Below, piece by piece: positions 52,852 to 62,017 of a stretch of 64,000 nt of DNA. Position 1 is the stretch's first letter. Every line of letters begins with the position of its first letter. Under the pieces are notes generated by a model that did not search any database, was not told the origin of the DNA, and worked only from the letters and a program-made list of their open reading frames with translations. Both the position numbers and the translations under genes were made by a program. The stretch lies in contig CP054189.1 of NCBI GenBank assembly GCA_015709495.1, forward strand, positions 1,364,001 through 1,428,000. Direction: 5' to 3'. Source of the stretch: Chthonomonadaceae bacterium (GTDB lineage: Bacteria > Armatimonadota > Fimbriimonadia > Fimbriimonadales > Fimbriimonadaceae).

Positions 52852-55800
52852 TCAGTGTTGGGTCAGGGTCTCGTCGAGGTTCAGGATCAGGCTGCACACC
52901 ATCGTCCATGCGAGGTGCTCGGCTGGGTCGAGAGCCGCATCCCGGGGGGACTCGCCGACGAGCAGCGCTTGGGCGGCCTGATCGGGCCGCGGACGGTAGA
53001 TGTCTCTTTGTTGCCGCAGGGCTTCGAGGATCAGGCGTTCTTCTGCCGAAGTAGGCGTGCGCGAGGTTGCCGCTCGGAACGCGAGCCTGGCCCGCTGGTC
53101 GTCGGGCAGCCCGGTCTTAAGTACGCGCTCCGCCATTACCCTGGCAGCCTCGAAGAATTGCGGATCGTTCATCACGGCAAGGGCTTGGAGCGGCGTATTG
53201 GTGCGGGAACGTTGCACCGCGCAAGCCTCGCGCATCGGCGCATCAAAGAGGAGCAGCGTTGCTGGAGGGGAGGTTCGCTTCCAAAAGAGGTACAGGCTTC
53301 TGCGGTAAAGCGCTTCGCCCCGGTCTTGGACGTACTTGGCGGTGTCGCTAATCGGGTAGGAAATCGCCTCCCAGATACCCGAAGGCTGGTAGGTCTTATC
53401 CCCTCGCCCACCTTGCCGCTCGACCAGCAAGCCCGACAGGTAAAGGGCCTGGTCGCGGATCACCTCAGCATCGAGCCGGAATCGCGGTCCACGAGCGAGC
53501 CACCGGTTCTCTGGGTCCGCGCGGCGTTGGGCCGAATCGACGGCTGACGACTGCCGAAAGGTCGCGCTGGTGACGATCAGCCGGTGCAGTTCCTTGAGAC
53601 TCCATCCGCGATCCATGAACTGAACCGCCAAGAAGTCGAGAAGCTCAGGGTGAGTGGGGAACTCTCCTCGGCTTCCGAAGTCCTCGGGGGAGCGCACGAT
53701 TCCTGCGCCGAAGTGTTGCTGCCAAACTCGATTGACCGTTACTCGTGCGGCAAGTGGGTTGGATCGCGACACGAGCCAACGAGCCAGCCCCAACCTGTCC
53801 TTCGGAAACGCCTCCGGCAGCTCGCCCAGTACGGTGGGAATCCCCCGTTCGACCTGCTCGGCCTTGAGGTTATATTCCCCCCGCTTGAGAACATAGGCCG
53901 GCCGAGGGGTCGGGAGTTCCTTGGCGATGTAGGTCAGGGGTATGGCTTGGAAGAGCGCGGTTCGTTCGTTCAGGGTGGCGCGGTACCCGGACGCGAGGGA
54001 GGATTCGGGTCCGAGTTCGAGGTACAGGGCTTGGGCCCGGCGGTAATCCTCCGGCGTGGGTGAGGGGGCGTTGAGCCGTTCGCGGACGGAGGCGATTCGC
54101 TTGAGTTCAGGGCTGCCAAAGGTCACTGAAAACGCGTCAGGGCCGCCCGCGTTGACGATCTTGACGAGAATCGCGTTCGCGCCCTTCCGCAGTTGGAGCG
54201 CCACTTTGTCCTGGTCGGGAGTGAGCGAGCGCAGGACCTTGTTGTCGTGGATCAGCTTCCCGTTCACCCATACCTTCAGGGCGTCGTCGCTGCCCAATTG
54301 GAGGGTGAACTCGGTGTCCTCGGCGACTTCGAGCGTCGAGCGCAGGTATGCAGCCGCGTTTTCCCTTCCGACGACCGCGGTCGCGGTGGATTCCTTGACT
54401 TCGAGCTTACGCCACGTCTGGCCCGGAGGCGCGGTCGCGTTTTCTGGGCCGAATTCGGTAGCGAACGCCTCATCGAAGGAAGGGGACGCAAACGGGCCGA
54501 GGACTTCCCACGCGCCGACGGTTGGGAGGGCGCGATACTCGCTCGCCAGCCACCCAACGGCTTCGGGAAGCGGGACCGCGCGCTCCGCTTGGCGCAACTT
54601 CGTGTCAAGGGCGCTCAGCGCCTTTTCCTGCTCCGGCGTGGGTGCCTTCATGGTGGGTTCGTGGAGCTTCAAATTGCCATCGAGCGGCGCCTCGGCGGTC
54701 GAATTGAAGAACGCGAACATCCGGTAGTAGTCCCGAATCGAAATCGGGTCGTACTTGTGGTCGTGGCACTTCGAGCAGGCCATCGTCATACCGAGCCACA
54801 CCGTTGCCGTCGTGTCGACTCGGTCGAAGGTGTTCTTCACCAAGAACTCCTCCTCGATCACTCCGCCTTCGGTGGTGGTGGGGTGCATGCGGATGTAACC
54901 TGAGGCGATCCGTTGCTCCGTGGTCGGGGAGGGCAGCAGGTCCCCGGCCAGTTGCCACAGCGTCATCTGGTCGAACCGAAGGTCCTGATTGAACGCGCGC
55001 ACTACCCAATCGCGATAAGGAAAAACCTCGCGCTCGTTGTCGATATGGAGGCCGTGAGTGTCCGCATAGCGAACGGCGTCGAGCCAATACCGGGCCTGAT
55101 GGACTCCGTATCTAGGGCTAGCGAGCAAACGGTCGACGGCTCGGTCGTAAGCGTCGGGCCGGGTGTCGGCGAGGAATGCGTCGAGTTCCTCAAGGGTCGG
55201 AGGGAGGCCGGTCAGCGTCAACGAGGCTCTTCGGAGCAAGGTCGCCTTGTCGGCTTCGGGTTCCGGCCGGAATCCCTGCTTCTCGATCTGGGATAGGACG
55301 AACCGGTCGATGCCGTTTCGGACCCACGAGACGTCGATGACCTTGGGGAGCGGCGGTTGCTTCGGAGGAATGTACGCCCAGTGTTGTTCGAATCGGCCGC
55401 CGGATTCGATCCAACGCCGAATCAACTCCTTTTCCCGGTCGCTGAGGGGTTCGACAGGGAAACTGGGGGGCGGCATCCTTAGCTGCGGCAGTTCTGGGTT
55501 GATACGGAGCCAGATGGCCGATTCCTCCGGCTTGCCCGGGCTCAGGGCCTGGTACCCGCCGCGGTCGCCCGTCGCCCCTTCGAAGGTGTCGAGCCGTAGG
55601 TTCCCCGTCGCTTCGAGTTGAGGCTGCCCCTCCTTATGGCAGGGCCAGCACGACCTCGCCAGGATGGGGCGGATGTCTCTATCAAAGTCGAGCCGTCCGT
55701 CGGGCGTAAGCCGAGGGTCCGCGACTTCCCACCCTGGGGAGACGCTCCAATACGCCCCCAGCATCGCCGGCAGGCAACTCGCGAGCCACAACCAACCTCG

Positions 55801-55854
55801 AATCGAGCGATCCACTGCGTCGTTCCTCGTTCCCCCGCACCTGCGGAAGCTCAT
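52852..55854 (-). CDS. Planctomycete-type cytochrome C/DUF1549/DUF1553 protein
   Basis: This exported protein of about 1000 residues has a signal/anchor near the N-terminus ([16 protein letters not shown]), a PSCyt1 cytochrome-like motif [10 protein letters not shown] (about 66-75) with CxxCH for heme, then DUF1549 ([11 protein letters not shown] and a second CxxCH in [11 protein letters not shown], about 356), an inserted PA14/galactose-binding-like beta region ([18 protein letters not shown], about 530) and DUF1553 at the end ([30 protein letters not shown]-like block). ATG 55854 has TATACT only four bases upstream. It forms an operon with the DUF1501 gene, its usual partner. The function is unknown. 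Confidence 0.9.
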   Translation of the reverse strand: MSFRRCGGTRNDAVDRSIRGWLWLASCLPAMLGAYWSVSPGWEVADPRLTPDGRLDFDRDIRPILARSCWPCHKEGQPQLEATGNLRLDTFEGATGDRGGYQALSPGKPEESAIWLRINPELPQLRMPPPSFPVEPLSDREKELIRRWIESGGRFEQHWAYIPPKQPPLPKVIDVSWVRNGIDRFVLSQIEKQGFRPEPEADKATLLRRASLTLTGLPPTLEELDAFLADTRPDAYDRAVDRLLASPRYGVHQARYWLDAVRYADTHGLHIDNEREVFPYRDWVVRAFNQDLRFDQMTLWQLAGDLLPSPTTEQRIASGYIRMHPTTTEGGVIEEEFLVKNTFDRVDTTATVWLGMTMACSKCHDHKYDPISIRDYYRMFAFFNSTAEAPLDGNLKLHEPTMKAPTPEQEKALSALDTKLRQAERAVPLPEAVGWLASEYRALPTVGAWEVLGPFASPSFDEAFATEFGPENATAPPGQTWRKLEVKESTATAVVGRENAAAYLRSTLEVAEDTEFTLQLGSDDALKVWVNGKLIHDNKVLRSLTPDQDKVALQLRKGANAILVKIVNAGGPDAFSVTFGSPELKRIASVRERLNAPSPTPEDYRRAQALYLELGPESSLASGYRATLNERTALFQAIPLTYIAKELPTPRPAYVLKRGEYNLKAEQVERGIPTVLGELPEAFPKDRLGLARWLVSRSNPLAARVTVNRVWQQHFGAGIVRSPEDFGSRGEFPTHPELLDFLAVQFMDRGWSLKELHRLIVTSATFRQSSAVDSAQRRADPENRWLARGPRFRLDAEVIRDQALYLSGLLVERQGGRGDKTYQPSGIWEAISYPISDTAKYVQDRGEALYRRSLYLFWKRTSPPATLLLFDAPMREACAVQRSRTNTPLQALAVMNDPQFFEAARVMAERVLKTGLPDDQRARLAFRAATSRTPTSAEERLILEALRQQRDIYRPRPDQAAQALLVGESPRDAALDPAEHLAWTMVCSLILNLDETLTQH

Positions 55855-56005
55855 CCATAGTATACGAAACTGTAGCGTCAGCAGAAGAAAAAAACGAGCG
55901 CAGTTTCGCGCGAACGGGGCTTTCAGTCGAGGAGGAATGGGTTTTCAGCTCCGCCCAGAGTTGGTAGAATGAAGACGGCTCCCCTCCGGGGTCCTTAGAG
56001 AACGA

Positions 56006-56080
56006 GCGGGCGTAGCTCAGTGGTAGAGCATCTGCTTCCCAAGCAGAGGGTCGCGGGTTCGAGTCCCGTTGCCCGCTCCA
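56006..56080 (+). tRNA. tRNA-Gly (anticodon CCC)
   Basis: Acceptor stem GCGGGCG pairs with TGCCCGC (one G-T pair). The anticodon arm TCTGC-TTCCCAA-GCAGA puts CCC at 56038-56040. The T arm GGGTTCGAGTCCC is perfect and CCA is encoded (56078-56080). It reads GGG. Its body is close in sequence to the other tRNA-Gly 4.8 kb away. Confidence 0.97.
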
Positions 56081-56659
56081 GCTTCTTTTTGTGCCCCTAC
56101 CGGACACATGGGTTACGGAACGTTGCGGAGGCCAAGGTGTCTATCGGTTTCCTAACCCTCCCTATGGCGACTGCACAAACGGCACGACTTTTCGCCCGTC
56201 TCGGGCATCCTGTCGAGCCACCCGTCGCCTCGCATGATGGTTTGCTGTGGAGCAGTTTCGGGTCCGCAAAGCCCCAGCGGGGCGGTATGTCTCTAGCTCT
56301 TGCACAGGTCGCCACCTCCTCGAGCTCCGTAGGAGCGACATGTTGAGAGCGTGCGGCTTGTCCTTACGCTGCCGGGTGGCATGGTTGAGCGCTCCGGCGC
56401 TTCACCCTGGAGACATCTTACTCAATCCTCTCGAACGGGGCTTGGGGGAATTCGTTGTGGGTTTTGGCTTTAGACATGGCGCTCCTACGGAGCTAGGGAG
56501 GAATCGGTCATGGGCTGTTCGCTATAGACTTGACGCTCCTACGGAGCTAGGGAAGCCGCGGCGAGGGCGCAGATTCCACTGACGGCTGACAAGGTCTGGA
56601 ATGGCTGCGCGTTCTTGAATGCAGATGTGGCCTTCGAGTCGGAGGCGGGCACTCGGAGT
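56081..56659. other. Gene-free stretch between tRNA-Gly and the repeat array
   Basis: No supported gene; short frames here lack starts and family features. It contains three copies of a 15-bp palindrome (described separately) and otherwise unremarkable sequence. Confidence 0.6.
56323..56548. repeat. Three copies of a GCTCCTACGGAGC palindromic repeat
   Basis: CGCTCCTACGGAGCT occurs at 56480-56494 and 56534-56548, both followed by AGGGA, and in inverse orientation at 56323-56337. Each is an imperfect palindrome around TACG/CGTA. This looks like a small dispersed repeat of REP type rather than coding DNA. Confidence 0.75.
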
Positions 56660-56796
56660 CCCTCACCCCCTGGCCCCCTCTCCCCCGGAGGGGCGAGGGG
56701 GAGATTCCTTCGTTTTCTCGGTCTGCTCTGCGAGGCAGACCGGGGCACCCGGCACCCGGAAAGAACCCTGAAATGCGGCGAAATTGTTGGACACCT

Positions 56797-57682
56797 TCAT
56801 CGCGCCTCCTTTGTTGGGCGAGATTCGAATTGGTCGGGGCTCATGTACTCAAGGCTTGAGTGCATGCGCTGTTGGTTGTAGATTGCATCGATGAAATGCT
56901 CCAGCGATGCTTGGGCTTCGAGGAAGGACGCATAGCGGTTGCGGTCGACTTCTTCGAGCTTCACGGTCCGAAAGAAGCTTTCCATGTGGGCATTGTCGCG
57001 CGGTTTTCCGGGAGCGGAGAAGCTGGTTTTGCCGCCTGCGTCGCGGATGAGCCTCATGTATCCGGAGGCGGTGTAGGTCGAGCCTTGGTCGGAGTGGTGA
57101 ATCCAGCCGAGGTTCGGTTTGCGGGTTTGCAGAGCCTTCAAGAGGCAATCGCGCACCAGGGCTTCGTCGTTTCGGCGCGAGAGGTGCCAGGCCACCGCTT
57201 TGCGCGAATACAGGTCCATGAGGGCGGCCAGGTAGAGCGGCCCCGAGTCGGTGCGCACCCGCGTGGTGTCGGCGACCCAGATCTGGTTGGGGCCGAGGCG
57301 CTGGGCCCTTGAGCAGGTTGCCTGCCCGGCGATCCCGAGCGCCCGGCCGGGTCACCCCGCGGCTGCGCGGCCTTCGCGCCATCAGCCCGTGCTCGCGCAT
57401 GAGCTTGCGAACTGCATACTCGCTGACCGCAACGCCCTCGAGCTGAAGCGCGCGCCGAACCCGGCGGTAGCCGTAACCCAGGAACAAGACCACCAGCCTC
57501 TCGATCGCCAACAGCAACTCGGGACGCGATTTCTGCCTCTGCGGAGCGTACACCAGAGAGCGAGATATGCCCACCAATTGGGACATGCGGTGAACCGAAA
57601 GGGACGGAAACTCCGGGCGAAGAGCGCGAATCATGGCTGCCTTTTCTCCCGGAGTTCCTCCCCTTTTTAGTGCGGCCTTCAA
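56797..57682 (-). pseudogene. IS3-family transposase OrfB, frameshifted
   Basis: The N-terminal half (VLKAALKRGG, SLSVHRMSQLVGISRSLVYA, GYGYRRVRRALQ) is followed by the integrase core with the full DDE triad in another frame: WVADTTRV, WIHHSDQGSTY and HMESFF. The frame changes near 57301-57315 (between NLLK and AQRLGPNQIW), as if one base were lost. Without a sequencing error the transposase is inactive. The C-terminal end is intact (YNQQRMHSSLEYMSPDQF). Confidence 0.85.
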
Positions 57683-57939
57683 AACTCGATCTCTAAAGCC
57701 TGACGACCCACGAGCGCTTCCAGCTCCTTCGTACGGTCCAGCACCATCCCCGAACCCGAACGCCCGGAATTCGGAAACGCATCCGAACCCAAGACCTTGA
57801 ACTGGTCCACCCAACGATCCAGCATCCCCGGAGACAAACCATGCTCCCGGCACACCTGAGCCTTTGACCGCAAGCCAGAAACGATCTCCTGGCATATGCC
57901 TAACTTGAACTCACGACTGAAACTACGGCGAGACACCAT
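57679..57939 (-). CDS. IS3-family transposase OrfA
   Basis: A helix-turn-helix protein of about 86 residues: SFSREFKLGICQEIVSGLRS and QVCREHGLSPGMLDRWVDQF form the Tra8/HTH motif, followed by a leucine-zipper-like end (ELEALVGRQALEIEF). It binds the IS ends. The stop overlaps orfB in the -1 frame (TTTTGA), the usual arrangement for programmed frameshifting in this family. The start is ATG 57939; an upstream in-frame ATG lies in the terminal inverted repeat. Confidence 0.9.
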   Translation of the reverse strand: MVSRRSFSREFKLGICQEIVSGLRSKAQVCREHGLSPGMLDRWVDQFKVLGSDAFPNSGRSGSGMVLDRTKELEALVGRQALEIEF

Positions 57940-58646
57940 CCTATTTTCTCCTGACAGAACAAGTAGGTGTCCACAAATTTCGCCGCAGGGCACCCCTCAC
58001 CCCCTGGCCCCCTCTCCCCCGGAGGGGCGAGGGGGAGGTTCCTTCATTGTCCCGGTCGGCTCTGCGAGTCAGACCGGGCCACCCGGCGCGCGGAAAGAAC
58101 CCCTCACCCCCTGGCCCCCTCTCCCCCGGAGGGGCGAGGGGGGATTTCCTTCATTCTCCCGGTCTGCTCTGCGAGGCAGACCGGGCCACCCGGCGCGCGG
58201 AAAGAACCCCTCACCCCCTGGCCCCCTCTCCCCCGGAGGGGCGAGGGGGGATTTCCTTCATTGTCCCGGTCGGCTCTGCGAGTCAGACCGGGGCACCCGG
58301 CACTCGGAAAGAGCCCCTCACCCCTGGCCCCTCTCCCCGGAGGGGCGAGGGGATTTCCTTCATTGTCCCGGTCGGCTCTGCGAGTCAGACCGGGGCACCC
58401 GGCACCCGGAATCCCTCACCCCCTGGCCCCCTCTCCCCCGGAGGGGCGAGGGGGAGGTTCCTTCATTGTCCCGGTCGGCACTTCGAGTCAGACCGGGGCA
58501 CCCGCGGTTCGTCTTCCCGGAGCGTTCTGTGCACGATCGAAGCGAGATGCCTCCAGCGCGCTTCTTGGCGGAGACCCACACGCATACTTTTGGTATGATT
58601 CTGGGGACTCGGCAGTAATGCCTTATGGAGAACAACGTAGAGTTCG

Positions 58647-58904
58647 ATGCACGTAAAGATCGAAGACTGGGAGAATGGTTGGTCCGGAATCAGCGTCGGT
58701 CTCGACCCCGACGAGATCGATCACTTCATCGAGCTTCTGAAAATGATCAAAGACGACCCCGATCAACATTTCCATATCTCCAGCGACTACGAAGGAACCG
58801 GAGGCGTTGGAGATATCGAAATTTCAATTAGAAGCGAGAGCGAGGAACACAATATGGATTTCTCGGGTCCCGCCTTGGCGCCTGGGGAGAGCATCGACAT
58901 TTGA
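58647..58904 (+). CDS. Small acidic protein of unknown function
   Basis: An 85-residue protein, strongly acidic, with no signal peptide. A helix-loop start (IEDWENGWSGISVGLDPDEI, then DHFIELLKMIKDDPDQHF) is followed by beta strands (HFHISSDYEGTGGVGDIEIS). The compact acidic shape recalls immunity proteins of toxin systems, but no toxin gene is adjacent and this is only a guess. It stands alone between the repeat array and the acetyltransferase gene. Confidence 0.6.
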   Translation: MHVKIEDWENGWSGISVGLDPDEIDHFIELLKMIKDDPDQHFHISSDYEGTGGVGDIEISIRSESEEHNMDFSGPALAPGESIDI

Positions 58905-59031
58905 GGCATAACACGTCACTCATGCCGACGCCCGGGGCAGCGCTTCGAGGCATTGGGTAAAGGCATCTTTCGTTCCTTGCGCCGAAGGACCCGGAACGCG
59001 CCCTTCGACCGCAAAACTCAGCCAACCCGAC

Positions 59032-59037
59032 TATAAT
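59032..59037 (+). promoter_or_regulatory. -10 box for leaderless CelD-type acetyltransferase
   Basis: A perfect TATAAT, six bases, then GTG 59044. Confidence 0.65.
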
Positions 59038-59043
59038 GCCAAC

Positions 59044-60129
59044 GTGCTGAGGACGAAAGTCGAAACCGACCCTCGATGGGCGGATCGAACCGAGCAGCCT
59101 TGGAAGGAGCTTCAATCGACGGCCCTTTCGGCTACGCCGTTCCAAACCTGGGAGTGGCAATCCACGTGGTTCCTGCACTTCCACGGAAGGCAACGCCCCC
59201 ATGTCTGGACGGCTTACGAGGGAGGCGACCTCGTGGCCCTGATGCCTTTCGTGCTCACTCGCGCGCCTTGGCGAGTCCTCAAGCCGATGGGCGCCGGATG
59301 CTCCGACTATCTCGAACCGCTGGTCCGGCCCGGATATGAGAATCAGGCGAGCCAGGCGCTCGTCGAGTACCTCAGCGACCCTGCCACCGCCGACCTGATC
59401 GACCTGCATCAACTGAGAGAGAGCTGCCCGCTGGTCCCCGACCTTCCGTCCGGCGGTGATCGCCCCAGCTTATTGGCTCCGCAGGCGACCTGCCTCAAAC
59501 TCAATCTCCCCCCTACTTTCGAGGCGTACGCGCGCGGCCTCAGCAAGAGTCTGCGGTATGACGTCAAGCGACTGGAGCGGATGGCCGAAGGGCGAGTCGA
59601 GGTCGTTTTGGCGGACCCACAGAGCGCGGAAGCGATGTTCCTTGAGTTCCTTTCGCACCATCAGGCGAGATGGAAGCGGCGGGGACTTCCGGGCGCGTTC
59701 GTCGGCAAGCGCAGGAAGAGTTTTCATCGGGAATGGGTCGTCCGCGCGGCCGAGGCAGGGATGCTGCGATTGGCGGGATTGCGGGTGGACGGAAACCCCG
59801 CGGGCGCCCTTTATGCGATGGTATGGGGGAAATCCTGTTATTTTTACCAGTCCGGTTTCAGTCCTGAGTTCAAATCGCTGTCGCCGGGGACCCTGCTCGT
59901 CGCGGACGCGATTCGGCGCTCGATCGACGAGGGGCTCGAGGTTTTCGACTTCCTGAGGGGCGACGAGCCCTATAAGAGAAGGTGGAAACCTCAGAACGTC
60001 GAAAAGAACTTGCGCTACCTTTCGGCAGCCCCGACCCTACCGGGCCGCCTGGCGCTTGCAGCGAGCGGGACCGGGTTCAAACTCGAAGGCCGACTTCGAG
60101 CGCGGTTCGAGGGTCGCGGGCTCGTCTGA
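59044..60129 (+). CDS. CelD/BcsL-type GNAT acetyltransferase (Acetyltransf_6)
   Basis: A 361-residue protein of two GNAT-like halves as in BcsL/FemAB-related enzymes. TPFQTWEWQSTWFLHFHGRQ (about 33-52) is typical of the N-terminal half; SKSLRYDVKRLERMAEG (about 172-188) and LAGLRVDGNPAGALYAMVWG then CYFYQSGFSPEF are the core of Acetyltransf_6, and LEVFDFLRGDEPYKRRW ends it. Such proteins act on exopolysaccharide or cell-wall precursors. The next gene is a glycosyltransferase, which fits this context. The substrate is unknown. Confidence 0.88.
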   Translation: MLRTKVETDPRWADRTEQPWKELQSTALSATPFQTWEWQSTWFLHFHGRQRPHVWTAYEGGDLVALMPFVLTRAPWRVLKPMGAGCSDYLEPLVRPGYENQASQALVEYLSDPATADLIDLHQLRESCPLVPDLPSGGDRPSLLAPQATCLKLNLPPTFEAYARGLSKSLRYDVKRLERMAEGRVEVVLADPQSAEAMFLEFLSHHQARWKRRGLPGAFVGKRRKSFHREWVVRAAEAGMLRLAGLRVDGNPAGALYAMVWGKSCYFYQSGFSPEFKSLSPGTLLVADAIRRSIDEGLEVFDFLRGDEPYKRRWKPQNVEKNLRYLSAAPTLPGRLALAASGTGFKLEGRLRARFEGRGLV

Positions 60130-60188
60130 GTGGGTCTTTCGGGGCACTTGCGGCAACGCGGTGCTGTCTTGTAAGGTTAGAACGTTCG

Positions 60189-60923
60189 ATGGTCGCAGTC
60201 ATCATTCCGGCTTTCAATGAAGGGGCTCGCATTCGAGCCGTGTTGGAAGCCGTCCACGGCTCGTCGCTTCCCGATGAGATCATCGTCGTGAACGACGCGA
60301 GCACGGACAACACGTCTGCGGTTGCGAAGTCGGTCGAAGGGGTTCGAGTGATCGAACTGCCCCGCAACGCGGGAAAGGGCGGGGCGATGGCGGCCGGCGT
60401 CGAGGCCACTCAGGCTGACGTGCTGCTGTTTATCGACGCCGACTTGCAGGGCGTCCGGCCGGAGCATATCGACGCGATTCTCAAACCCGTGCTCAACCGC
60501 CGATGCGAAATGTGCATCGGCGTGTTTCGAGGAGGCAAATTCTGGAGCACCAGCGCCCATCGCGTCGCGCCCTACATCAGCGGCCAGCGGGCGATGAGAC
60601 GCTCGCTGTTTCTCTCGATTCCCCACATCGGCGAGCTTCGCATGGGGATCGAGGTCGCGCTCAACGCGGCCGCCAAACGCTCCAACTCCCGTGTGGCACG
60701 AGTTGTGCTAAGGGGAGTCAGTAACACGCACAAAGAGCGGAAGATGGGAATCGTGCGAGGCGCTGCCGCCAGGGCCAAGATGTGGGCTGAAATCGGCAGA
60801 GCCGTCGTGCGGGTCCGCCGAAAAAAAAAACGCGCGGTGGCGTCGGACGTAACATGCTCACAGCGATCTTGGTCGGTCTTTCGATCGGGTGCGCTTCGAA
60901 CCCGAAGTCGCCCGCGGCGATAG
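60189..60923 (+). CDS. Family 2 glycosyltransferase, probable frameshift at poly-A tract
   Basis: A GT-A fold: VAVIIPAFNEGARIRAVLEA (about 2-21), IIVVNDASTDNT (about 34-45), RNAGKGGAMAAG (about 59-70) and the nucleotide-binding DAD in LFIDADLQG (about 80-88). It makes a polysaccharide or polyprenyl-linked sugar. The core is followed by a basic tail encoded by a run of ten A (60821-60830). As read, the frame runs 70 bases into the next gene; one fewer A would stop it at TAA 60850, just before the next ATG. A longer open frame upstream to 59982 lies inside the previous gene and is rejected. Confidence 0.82.
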   Translation: MVAVIIPAFNEGARIRAVLEAVHGSSLPDEIIVVNDASTDNTSAVAKSVEGVRVIELPRNAGKGGAMAAGVEATQADVLLFIDADLQGVRPEHIDAILKPVLNRRCEMCIGVFRGGKFWSTSAHRVAPYISGQRAMRRSLFLSIPHIGELRMGIEVALNAAAKRSNSRVARVVLRGVSNTHKERKMGIVRGAAARAKMWAEIGRAVVRVRRKKKRAVASDVTCSQRSWSVFRSGALRTRSRPRR

Positions 60924-62017
60924 CGGAACTCGGCGTTAGCCTGCAAGAGGCACCCGCGGAGTCGAAGCGCGTCCTCGTCGTCATCAACAAGAAGAGCGAC
61001 GAGAGCCGGCTCATCGGCGAGTACTACATTTACCGCCGCAAGATCCCCCAGAGCAATGTCCTCCTTCTCGACCTGCCGGTTACCGACAACATCGAATGGA
61101 ACCCGTACCTGGATCTCCTTGAATCGAGGGTGGAGAAGAAGATCGGGGGGCTCTCGCACCGCATCGACTTCATCGTCCTGTGCAAGGGCGTACCGATCCG
61201 CCTCCGGAGCGATGGGGGCTATTCGGTCGACGGGCACTTGGCGGCGATGAACCTCGACTTTGAGCCGATCGCCAAGCCCGAACCCGAGCAGATCAAGCGG
61301 TGCCTCAACCCATACTTCAACAAAGCGGAGCCGTTTTCCAGCGCGAAGTACGGTTTCTATCTCGTCACGCGGCTCGACGGGTACACGGTCGATCACGTCA
61401 AGCGCCTCATCGATCAATCGGTCAACGGGCGCCCGAATCAGGGACCTTTCCTGCTCGACCAGGACCCTACGAAGACCGAGGGCGGCTACAAAATGATGCA
61501 CGACTCCCTCGTTCGGGCGGCGAAGGTTCTGCAGCAGAAGGGCTTTGAAGTCAATTCCGACGAGACCCCGGTTTTCGTGGGGAGTAGCTGGCCCGTTGCG
61601 GGCTATGCGAGTTGGGGGAGCAACGACAAGAAGTTCAACGCGGACGTCTATCGCGGCTTGAGGTTCTTGCCCGGAGCGATCGCCGAGACGTTCGTTTCGA
61701 CCAGCGCTCGGACGTTTCAAGTCGTTTCGAGCGGCCAAAGCGTGATCTCAGACTTGGTCGCGGGCGGCGTGACAGGGGTCAAGGGGTACGTCAGCGAACC
61801 CTACACGTTCGCGCTGGCCTACCCGGACATCCTTTTTGACCGCTACACGGGTGGGTTCAACCTTGCCGAGAGTTTTTACATGGCTTCGATGGTGCTGAAG
61901 TGGAAAGACATCGTGGTCGGCGACCCGCTCTGCAGCCCGTATTCGAAGAAGTCCTCGGGCGCTAGCTCTCTCGGCGAAGGAGAACCAAGAGAAAGGGAGC
62001 CCCTAGGAGCGCGGTGA
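60854..62017 (+). CDS. TIGR03790-type lipoprotein
   Basis: A probable lipoprotein (lipobox LSIGC, about 9-13) of 387 residues. It shows the TIGR03790 pattern: RVLVVINKKSDESRLIGEYY (about 39-58), VLCKGVPIRLRSDGG (about 111-125), GSSWPVAGYASWGSNDKKF (about 243-261), GLRFLPGAIAETFVSTSARTF (shortened here) and GVTGVKGYVSEPY (about 310-322), then LFDRYTGGFNLAESFYMAS. The function of the family is unknown. Its last 56 bases overlap the convergent permease gene. Confidence 0.85.
   Translation: MLTAILVGLSIGCASNPKSPAAIAELGVSLQEAPAESKRVLVVINKKSDESRLIGEYYIYRRKIPQSNVLLLDLPVTDNIEWNPYLDLLESRVEKKIGGLSHRIDFIVLCKGVPIRLRSDGGYSVDGHLAAMNLDFEPIAKPEPEQIKRCLNPYFNKAEPFSSAKYGFYLVTRLDGYTVDHVKRLIDQSVNGRPNQGPFLLDQDPTKTEGGYKMMHDSLVRAAKVLQQKGFEVNSDETPVFVGSSWPVAGYASWGSNDKKFNADVYRGLRFLPGAIAETFVSTSARTFQVVSSGQSVISDLVAGGVTGVKGYVSEPYTFALAYPDILFDRYTGGFNLAESFYMASMVLKWKDIVVGDPLCSPYSKKSSGASSLGEGEPREREPLGAR

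Larger units (their letters stand above)
56769..57992 (-). mobile_element. IS3-family insertion sequence inside the repeat array
   Basis: The element begins TG and ends CA. Its ends share imperfect inverted repeats: TGAAATGCGGCGAAATTGTTG on the left (56769 onward, shortened here) and the matching complement at the right end (57965-57992, TGCGGCGAAATT core). Flanking CCC (56766-56768 and 57993-57995) is a 3-bp target duplication; removing the IS and one CCC restores a perfect unit junction. It carries orfA and a frameshifted orfB on the minus strand. Length is 1224 bp, normal for IS3 elements. Confidence 0.92.
56660..58506. repeat. 107-bp tandem repeat array, six units, split by an IS3-family element
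   Basis: Units start at 56660, 57994, 58101, 58208, 58315 and 58413; full units are 107 bp (the fifth is 98 bp, with small deletions). Each has CCCTCACCCCCTGG then an inverted C-run/G-run hairpin (CCCCCTCTCCCCC / GAGGGGCGAGGGGG), then a second hairpin around GGTCTGC / GCAGACC. Differences between units are few. The IS lies exactly between units 1 and 2. Frames crossing the array (for example 57896-58656) are not considered real. Confidence 0.92.

Noticed and set aside
56660-58506. CRISPR array
   Set aside because: Units are 107 bp and nearly identical along their whole length, with no unique spacers and no cas genes nearby.
57896-58656. Pro/Arg-rich open frames across the repeat array
   Set aside because: They arise because a 107-bp repeat without stops is read in several frames; no start site or conserved domain supports them.
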